Positions 7,964-12,573 of a DNA stretch of 12,573 nucleotides are shown piece after piece. The position numbers and the translations under genes were made by a program. The notes beneath the pieces are model-generated. The model worked only from the letters and a program-made list of their open reading frames with translations, was not told where the DNA came from and made no database searches. Positions within the stretch are counted from its first letter, which is position 1. Each line of letters starts with the position of its first letter. The stretch comes from an uncultured Granulosicoccaceae bacterium (lineage in GTDB: Bacteria > Pseudomonadota > Gammaproteobacteria > JABXHR01): contig CAKZUS010000297.1 in the NCBI GenBank assembly GCA_937921805.1, forward strand, positions 1 through 12,573, in the 5' to 3' direction.

Positions 7964-9415
7964 CTATGACAAGGCACTGAGAGTCGCCGGGAACAGAGCA
8001 CGAAACTGCGCATAGCGCTCGTCGTGTAGCGCAGAGGGCTGAGGGATGTAGCGCTGCGAGCGAGGCGGCGCGGTACAGACCTCGTCGATGCGCTGCTCGC
8101 CGTGGGCCAAAATCGCTAAGCGCGCCGCCCCCATCGCCGCACCATGCTGCGCATCGGAGCCGGTTTCAATTGGGGTGTCGAGCACATTGGCCAACAACTG
8201 CAGCCAATGCGCCGAGCGCGCGCCGCCGCCCACTGCCAATAAGGCATCAATGCGAGTCCCCGTCGATTGCAAGGCCGCGAGATTGTCTCGCAGCGCAAAG
8301 GCGACCCCCTCTAATACCGCGTAGCCCATCTCTGGGGCGCCGTGTTGGTGGCTGAGCCCCATAAAGCCCCCCATCGCGCGGGCGAGATTGTGCGGGGTGC
8401 GCTCGCCAGAGAGATACGGCAAGAAGAACGGCGAATGCGCAGTCAGCTGCGCGCCTTGGCTGGCCTGCAGCAGGTCCGGCACTGCTTGCCCGCATAAGTT
8501 GCTGAACCAGTTCAGGCAGTCCGTTGCACTGAGAATCACCCCCATCTGATGCCAGCGATCGGGCAGGGCGTGGCAGAAAGTGTGCACCGCACTGTCAGGC
8601 TGCGGGCGATATCCATCATTCGCGGCGAATACTACGCCCGAGGTGCCCAGCGAGACAAAGGCCGCGCCATCGCTGACTGTACCGAGCGCGATGGCCGAGG
8701 CGGCGTTGTCGCCAGCGCCCGCGCCCAATATCGGCGGCGTATCGAAGCCAAGCTTGTCGCTCCACAACGCACTCATACGCGATACCGCATCGCAGCCTTC
8801 GGCCAATACCGGCATCTGATCTATCGACAAGCCCGTATGACTCAGCAGCGTCTCGCTCCAACAGCGGTGCTCGACGTTGAGCCAAGCGGTGCCAGCGGCG
8901 TCAGAGAGGTCCGCGACATAGTCGCCACTGAGCACATAGCGCAGATAGTCTTTGGGCAGTAAGACTTTGTGGATTTTGGAGAATATCTCCGGCTCGTGCT
9001 CGCGCATCCACTGGAGCTTGGGGGCGGTAAAGCCGGGGAAGACAATATTGGCCGACTGAGCGCGAAACTCTGGCAATGCATCGAGTTGTGCCGCCTCATG
9101 GGCCGAGCGGACATCGTTCCACAAGATACAAGGCCGCAGCGGCGAGCCGCTGGCGTCCAGCACGGTAGCGCCATGCATGTGGCCGGAGAATGACAGCGCC
9201 TTGGTCTGGGCGAATTCGCGCGCATGGCTAGTTTTAAGAGCCAAGAGCGTGTGCTCTAGCGCCGTGATCCAACTGCCGGGGTCTTGTTCGCTCCATCCGG
9301 GATGTGGCCGCGATACGCTCAGCGGCGTGCTGGCTTGGGCAATGATGTGTTGCGCGTCATCAATCAACAGACACTTCAGGCTAGAGGTGCCGAGGTCAAC
9401 GCCAATATAGTGCAT
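7964..9415 (-). CDS. xylB: Xylulokinase (FGGY family carbohydrate kinase)
   Basis: A 483-residue kinase, one residue from the length of E. coli XylB, which phosphorylates D-xylulose to xylulose 5-phosphate with ATP. Landmarks are YIGVDLGTSSLKCLLID at the N-terminus (phosphate-binding loop 1), SGHMHGATVLD (~78-88), CILWNDVRS (~96-104), FPGFTAPKLQWM (~126-137), LLPKDYLRY (~152-160) and DLSDAAGTAWLN (~169-180). The catalytic aspartate is probably Asp236 in GAGAGDNAAS, followed by VSLGTSG. The frame opens further to 9466, but the ATG at 9415 starts exactly at the conserved strand. FGGY specificity is hard to read: xylulose is the best guess, but a related ketopentose, ketotetrose or deoxy-ketose is possible, because no xylose isomerase (XylA) is present. 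A near-perfect FNR/Anr box lies ~50 bases upstream. No strong ribosome binding site is visible. Confidence 0.88.
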   Translation of the reverse strand: MHYIGVDLGTSSLKCLLIDDAQHIIAQASTPLSVSRPHPGWSEQDPGSWITALEHTLLALKTSHAREFAQTKALSFSGHMHGATVLDASGSPLRPCILWNDVRSAHEAAQLDALPEFRAQSANIVFPGFTAPKLQWMREHEPEIFSKIHKVLLPKDYLRYVLSGDYVADLSDAAGTAWLNVEHRCWSETLLSHTGLSIDQMPVLAEGCDAVSRMSALWSDKLGFDTPPILGAGAGDNAASAIALGTVSDGAAFVSLGTSGVVFAANDGYRPQPDSAVHTFCHALPDRWHQMGVILSATDCLNWFSNLCGQAVPDLLQASQGAQLTAHSPFFLPYLSGERTPHNLARAMGGFMGLSHQHGAPEMGYAVLEGVAFALRDNLAALQSTGTRIDALLAVGGGARSAHWLQLLANVLDTPIETGSDAQHGAAMGAARLAILAHGEQRIDEVCTAPPRSQRYIPQPSALHDERYAQFRALFPATLSALS

Positions 9416-9465
9416 AGCTAGAAGGCTCTGAGAATCGGTAATGCGCCCTACCATCGCATGAATCA

Positions 9466-9479
9466 TTGACCCAAATCAA
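9466..9479. promoter_or_regulatory. FNR/Anr-type binding site between xylB and the unknown gene
   Basis: TTGAC-CCAA-ATCAA matches the FNR/Anr/Dnr consensus TTGAT-N4-ATCAA at nine of ten positions, and the dyad extends by one further base pair on each side (CATTGA...TCAATG, 9464-9481). Towards the plus-strand gene, a TATGCT hexamer at 9504-9509 would place the site centre near -43, close to the usual activating position of -41.5. Towards xylB, a weaker CATTAC (minus strand, 9443-9438) fits exactly at that spacing. The match is direct; function and which gene it serves are inference. Confidence 0.6.
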
Positions 9480-9550
9480 TGCGCAGCAGCGCCCGAGTCG
9501 CGCTATGCTGCAACAGGGTTTGGCACTGTGCAAGAGGGCGCTGCGTTGTT

Positions 9551-9556
9551 GGGAGA
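9551..9556 (+). promoter_or_regulatory. Ribosome binding site of the unknown 143-residue gene
   Basis: GGGAGA lies four bases before the ATG at 9561 and selects this start over the upstream ATG at 9528, which has nothing comparable in front. Confidence 0.6.
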
Positions 9557-9560
9557 CAAA

Positions 9561-9992
9561 ATGTCTATTATGGCCGCGTGCAGTGCCTATCTCGTTGTGA
9601 TCGCGCCCGAGCTAGCTGCCGCGCAACAACTACTGCACACGGTGGCGCAGCGCCACGGGCTGCACATCGAGACCAGCAGCAACGCGAGCCTCGCTGTGCA
9701 AGCCGATGCCGTGCTGCTGGGGTCACCCGAACTCTGTACGTCTTTGCGCCAAAAAATGCGGGCGCAGCATTGGGTACAGAGCCGTGTCGAGCCGCGCTGT
9801 GTTGCGTGGCTCTGCGCCGCGCCGTCAGGGGGCAATGGAGTCTATATGCTGCCTACGGATGCAGGAGCGGGTGGGCGGGATTTCTCCCAGCGAGAACTCG
9901 TAGTCTGTGTCGCGATGATATTTGAGCACAGCCTGCAGCACCCGGCCATCGCGCGTGAGCTAGAAGCGATGGCCGAAGAGGGCGCGCCATAG
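9561..9992 (+). CDS. Hypothetical protein, 143 residues, unrecognised
   Basis: I do not recognise this protein. The frame has high G+C at codon third positions and sensible amino-acid composition, unlike the overlapping Arg/Cys-rich frames, and a strong ribosome binding site supports it. There is no signal peptide or membrane segment. The N-terminal half reads as alternating strand and helix: a hydrophobic strand YLVVIAPE (~10-17), a helix to ~32, then ADAVLLGSPELC (~49-59). This resembles a small Rossmann-like or degenerate response-regulator receiver domain. The second half has VAWLCAAPSGGNGVYML (~81-97) and an acidic helical C-terminus. The stop codon lies 12 bases from the convergent end of the TIM-barrel gene, so it sits tightly inside the sugar region while facing the other way. 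An FNR/Anr-type box lies ~80 bases upstream. A small sensor or accessory protein would fit but is speculation. Confidence 0.65.
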   Translation: MSIMAACSAYLVVIAPELAAAQQLLHTVAQRHGLHIETSSNASLAVQADAVLLGSPELCTSLRQKMRAQHWVQSRVEPRCVAWLCAAPSGGNGVYMLPTDAGAGGRDFSQRELVVCVAMIFEHSLQHPAIARELEAMAEEGAP

Positions 9993-10004
9993 CGGCGACT
10001 GACT

Positions 10005-10901
10005 TTAAGCGAACAGAGCTTTAAAGTGGTCAATGCACTGGCGAAATCCTGCCTCAAAGTCCCCATTGCCAGGGTGATAGACGCTCTCGAAAGAGATCAC
10101 GCCCGCGTAGCCGTCATGGCGTAGCGCCTCGGCTAGAGGCGCGAACTGCGACGCGAGCTGCCCTTCGCCCAGGCGGCGTATCTCCAGTGTGGCGCGGGGC
10201 GTATCGACCTGAACGTCTTTGATGTGGATATGCCCAAGGTAGCCGTCGCGCAGCGTCTCGTAGCCATCAGGGTAGGCGCGTTCGTGGCACCAGCAGTTGT
10301 TGGCAGGGTCCCACAGCACAAATAGAGTTCCCTTGGCGTCGAGATCATCAATGAGCTTGCGGCCCGTGTAGCAGGAATTGACCATTGTTCCATTGCCCGT
10401 CTCGACGACTAGCTGTACGCCCTCTGCGCGTGCCAGCTCAACGGCTGGGGCAATGAGCGGCAGCATCGCCTCCCAGGCCCCGTGGGCCACGTTCCATTTC
10501 TCAGCGCCGTGATAGCCCCATAAAATTTGCTCTTTTTTGGGCGTCATAATCCGCACCAAGGGCGTACTCGCCGAGGCATTGGCTGAGGTATTGAGAGAAC
10601 TCAGCGTATGCGCCATGTCAATCACCCGCTTGAGCGCCTCCATATGCTGGCTGTGGGCGGCATCGCCGGCCCTATTGGCGCTGTTCAAGCCCGCAAACAC
10701 ATGTCGAGATAAGCACGATACGGGCTTGTTGTGCTCCTGCAGCAAGGCCTTGATGTTGGCAATATCGCGGGCGCTATGGTCGCCCACTTCGGTGTCGCCT
10801 ACGAACTGCAGCTCCACGTACTCCAGCGCAAACTCCTCCATAACGCGCAGGCTATGCGCCAAATCGCGACTAATCCCGTCGGCAATAACTCCTAGTTTCA
10901 T
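10005..10901 (-). CDS. Sugar phosphate isomerase/epimerase-like TIM barrel
   Basis: A 298-residue protein of the xylose isomerase-like/AP-endonuclease-2 TIM-barrel superfamily. These are mostly metal-dependent isomerases or epimerases of sugars, sugar acids or inositol derivatives. The family pattern of metal ligands can be seen: Glu167 in LVVETGNG, Asp198 in LWDPANN, His224/His226 in GHIHIKD, and Glu272 in ISFESVYHPG. The N-terminus MKLGVIADGIS is the first barrel strand, so the start is secure, and AGGAGA lies five bases upstream. It is translated after the dehydrogenase gene with only nine bases between, so the two almost certainly share a transcript and a pathway. Substrate is not predictable; a ketose or keto-acid made by a neighbouring dehydrogenase is a reasonable guess. 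It ends 12 bases from the convergent unknown gene. Confidence 0.85.
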   Translation of the reverse strand: MKLGVIADGISRDLAHSLRVMEEFALEYVELQFVGDTEVGDHSARDIANIKALLQEHNKPVSCLSRHVFAGLNSANRAGDAAHSQHMEALKRVIDMAHTLSSLNTSANASASTPLVRIMTPKKEQILWGYHGAEKWNVAHGAWEAMLPLIAPAVELARAEGVQLVVETGNGTMVNSCYTGRKLIDDLDAKGTLFVLWDPANNCWCHERAYPDGYETLRDGYLGHIHIKDVQVDTPRATLEIRRLGEGQLASQFAPLAEALRHDGYAGVISFESVYHPGNGDFEAGFRQCIDHFKALFA

Positions 10902-10906
10902 GGTTG

Positions 10907-10912
10907 TCTCCT
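10907..10912 (-). promoter_or_regulatory. Ribosome binding site overlapping the upstream stop codon
   Basis: AGGAGA on the minus strand lies five bases before the ATG at 10901, and its first two bases are the last two of the dehydrogenase stop codon TAG. This arrangement points to translational coupling of the two genes. Confidence 0.75.
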
Positions 10913-11801
10913 AGCGGTGTAGCTCCGCGCCTACAATGTCTTCGATGATGCGTGTCACGACCCAGTTGTCCCCGTCGGGGTGCTTGGTTTTACCTGCATG
11001 AAAGAGCTGCATGGCAGTAGAGGCCGTGTGCAGCGGCACGCCCAGTTCTTCGGCCATATTGAGCGAAATCGTCAGGTCTTTGTGCATGGTCGCGATATGG
11101 CTGCCAGTGCCGCTGAACTGGCGGTCGATAATGTTCTCTAGCGAGGTCTTTACCACGCCGCAGCCCGCGCTAGAGCTGGAGAACACATCTAGAAGCACCT
11201 GCCCACTGACTCCCGCTTTGGCGGCCAGCGCGGAGGCTTCGAAGGTCGCTGAAAAAATTGAGCCAATCAGCGATTGCAGGCAGGCCTTCACGACTTGACC
11301 CTCTCCTGGTGCGGTGCCGACATGATGAATCGTACCCGATACGGCTTGCATGACCTCGCGGTTTTGCGCCATGACCTCCTCGGGGGCGGCGGCCATAAGC
11401 GTGAGCGTGCCGCCCTGAGCGCCCGGAAAACCGCCCGAGACAGGGCTGTCGATCAGGTGAATGCCCGAATCGGCCATGGCTGCGCCAATCTCGCGGGCCT
11501 CGCGGGGTGTAATCGTCGCGGTCAGCAATACCGTGCTGCCCGGGTGCATATGCGACACCAATCCCGCTTCGCCCAGTATCACAGACTTTGCTTGGTCCCC
11601 ATTCATCACCATCACAAACACCGCTTGCGCGCAGCGCCCCAGCTCCGCCACCGAGGCACAAGCCTGGCCGCCCCTATCGACGAAGGCCTGCATCCGCGCC
11701 TCACTGAGGTCTAAGCCATAGGTGCGGAAGCCGTGCTGGATTAAATTCTTGGCCAGGCCGCTTCCCATGTCCCCCAAGCCAATGACTGCTGCGCTCTGCA
11801 T
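10911..11801 (-). CDS. 3-hydroxyisobutyrate dehydrogenase-family NAD(P)-dependent reductase
   Basis: A 296-residue beta-hydroxyacid dehydrogenase. This family includes 3-hydroxyisobutyrate dehydrogenase, tartronate semialdehyde reductase and L-threonate dehydrogenase. The NAD(P)-binding loop is VIGLGDMGSG (Gly8, Gly10, Gly13); Asp31 ends the second strand (YGLD), which favours NAD over NADP. The substrate loop is DSPVSGGFPGAQGG (residues 119-131) and the catalytic lysine is Lys172 in GEGQVVKACLQ; KDL at 241-243 is also conserved. The usual Asn or His three residues after the lysine is Leu175. The frame is open to 11891, but the ATG at 11801 begins right at the Rossmann strand, with GAGAG about eight bases ahead. 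First gene of a coupled pair with the TIM barrel; divergent from the aldo/keto reductase. Overall it most resembles the threonate/hydroxy-sugar-acid branch, but the exact substrate is unknown. Confidence 0.88.
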   Translation of the reverse strand: MQSAAVIGLGDMGSGLAKNLIQHGFRTYGLDLSEARMQAFVDRGGQACASVAELGRCAQAVFVMVMNGDQAKSVILGEAGLVSHMHPGSTVLLTATITPREAREIGAAMADSGIHLIDSPVSGGFPGAQGGTLTLMAAAPEEVMAQNREVMQAVSGTIHHVGTAPGEGQVVKACLQSLIGSIFSATFEASALAAKAGVSGQVLLDVFSSSSAGCGVVKTSLENIIDRQFSGTGSHIATMHKDLTISLNMAEELGVPLHTASTAMQLFHAGKTKHPDGDNWVVTRIIEDIVGAELHR

Positions 11802-11852
11802 CGTGTGTTCTCTCGTTTGTGCAAAATTTCGACTGTAGCAGCGAAGTGGCAG

Positions 11853-11888
11853 CGATGGCACTGAAGATGGCACAGACGATGACACTGG
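11853..11888. repeat. Three degenerate 12-base direct repeats in the divergent spacer
   Basis: Copies at 11853-11864, 11865-11876 and 11877-11888 fit CGATGGCACTGA with one to three changes each. They lie in the 159-base spacer between the dehydrogenase and the aldo/keto reductase. Repeated regulator sites or drifted microsatellite are both possible. Confidence 0.55.
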
Positions 11889-11893
11889 CAAGA

Positions 11894-11914
11894 CCGCTTT
11901 TCCCCCGAAAGCGG
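11894..11914. promoter_or_regulatory. Inverted repeat in the divergent promoter region
   Basis: CCGCTTT (11894-11900) and AAAGCGG (11908-11914) form a perfect 7-base dyad around seven bases, about 45 bases before the aldo/keto reductase start. Its place between divergent sugar genes fits an operator; the regulator is not in the window, and function is not shown. Confidence 0.4.
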
Positions 11915-11960
11915 CCCAAAGCAGTATGGTTAGGGGCTGATATATCTGGATTCTTCAGCG

Positions 11961-12573
11961 ATGCCTTGTTCTCAACGTCCCCTTGGTCAAACCTCTCTGA
12001 GCGTTCCTGCACTGTGCTTTGGCGCGGCGCCATTAGGCGATATGCCCGACACCTATGGCATTGCTGTCGACGAGGAGCAGGCGCGGGCGACTATTCACGC
12101 CGTGTTTGATGGCCCGGTGAATTTTCTGGACACCTCGCGCAATTACGGCGCAGGGCGTAGCGAGCAGCGCATCGGCCAAGTCATTGCCGAGCGAGGGGGC
12201 CTGCCGGAGGGCTTTGTGCTCTCTACCAAGCTCGATCGTGATGCGGAAACGGGCCGCATGGATGCGGCAAGGGTGTGCGAGTCGCTAGAGGCGAGCTTGC
12301 GTTTGCTAAACTTAGACCACATTCCGTTACTGCATCTGCACGATCCCGAGCACTGTCGTGATCTGGGTGAAATCACGGCAGAAGGCGGGGCAATTGATGC
12401 GATGTTTCGGCTCAAAGAAGAGGGCCTCTGTAGCGCCGTTGGCCTCGCGATGGGGCGCTTGGATATTATGGAACCGATTGTGCGGGCCTATCCCTTTGAT
12501 GCGTTGATTAGCCACAACCGCTACACCTTGCTCAATCGCTCAGCGTCACCCTTGTTTGACTATGCCCATGCAC
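11961..12573 (+). CDS. Aldo/keto reductase, probable aldose 1-dehydrogenase type (3' end outside window)
   Basis: The first 204 residues of an aldo/keto reductase; the frame is still open at the window end. The opening RPLGQTSLSVPALCFGAAPLGD is typical of the branch holding D-threo-aldose 1-dehydrogenase, L-fucose dehydrogenase and pyridoxal 4-dehydrogenase. These oxidise the sugar C1 or a similar group with NAD(P). The catalytic set is visible: Asp57 and Tyr62 (FLDTSRNYG), Lys90 (LSTKLD) and His127 (LHLHDPE). The start at 11961 gives the normal N-terminus; no strong ribosome binding site is seen. It is divergent from the dehydrogenase/TIM-barrel pair, with direct repeats and an inverted repeat between them, suggesting shared control. 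It is probably the enzyme that oxidises the incoming aldose of this region, but that is inference. Confidence 0.88.
   Translation, partial: MPCSQRPLGQTSLSVPALCFGAAPLGDMPDTYGIAVDEEQARATIHAVFDGPVNFLDTSRNYGAGRSEQRIGQVIAERGGLPEGFVLSTKLDRDAETGRMDAARVCESLEASLRLLNLDHIPLLHLHDPEHCRDLGEITAEGGAIDAMFRLKEEGLCSAVGLAMGRLDIMEPIVRAYPFDALISHNRYTLLNRSASPLFDYAHA

Noticed and set aside
9479..9925. Overlapping plus-strand open frame of 148 codons
   Set aside because: Its product is extremely rich in Arg, Cys and Ala, typical of an off-frame reading of GC-rich DNA; the frame starting at 9561 has better composition and a ribosome binding site.

Overview
The window is an ordinary-looking chromosomal stretch of a moderately GC-rich bacterium. 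It is most likely a gammaproteobacterium: the SohB-type S49 protease, the DsbC with a second cysteine pair and the XylB of standard length all resemble gammaproteobacterial proteins. This is a judgement from sequence resemblance; the species is not identifiable by eye. I see no rRNA, tRNA, CRISPR array, insertion sequence or phage gene.

Left part (1-6007). The 3' end of a sohB-like membrane protease gene comes first. It is followed on the same strand by a large flavin/iron-sulfur oxidoreductase of the trimethylamine/dimethylglycine dehydrogenase type. A convergent patatin-like phospholipase lipoprotein gene follows, and divergent from it lies an M3-family oligoendopeptidase F gene.

Middle part (6008-7963). 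A TSUP (TauE/SafE) anion permease gene on the minus strand is divergent from a dsbC gene. The 299-base spacer between them holds four tandem copies of a 12-base palindromic unit. A strong hairpin follows dsbC.

Right part (7964-12573). This looks like a sugar or sugar-acid catabolic region. It contains a xylulokinase (minus), an unrecognised 143-residue protein (plus), a sugar-phosphate isomerase/epimerase-like TIM barrel and a 3-hydroxyisobutyrate-dehydrogenase-family reductase (a tightly coupled minus-strand pair), and a divergent aldo/keto reductase cut by the window end. A near-perfect FNR/Anr-type box sits between the xylulokinase and the unknown gene. The set suggests oxidation of an aldose, rearrangement and phosphorylation, but no aldolase, transporter or dedicated regulator is inside the window, so the substrate is unknown.

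I did not find a clearly new defence or mobile system. The items most worth a second look are the FNR-type box with its unknown neighbour gene, the sugar gene set, the altered cysteine cluster in the flavoprotein, and three short tandem-repeat arrays placed in intergenic gaps.
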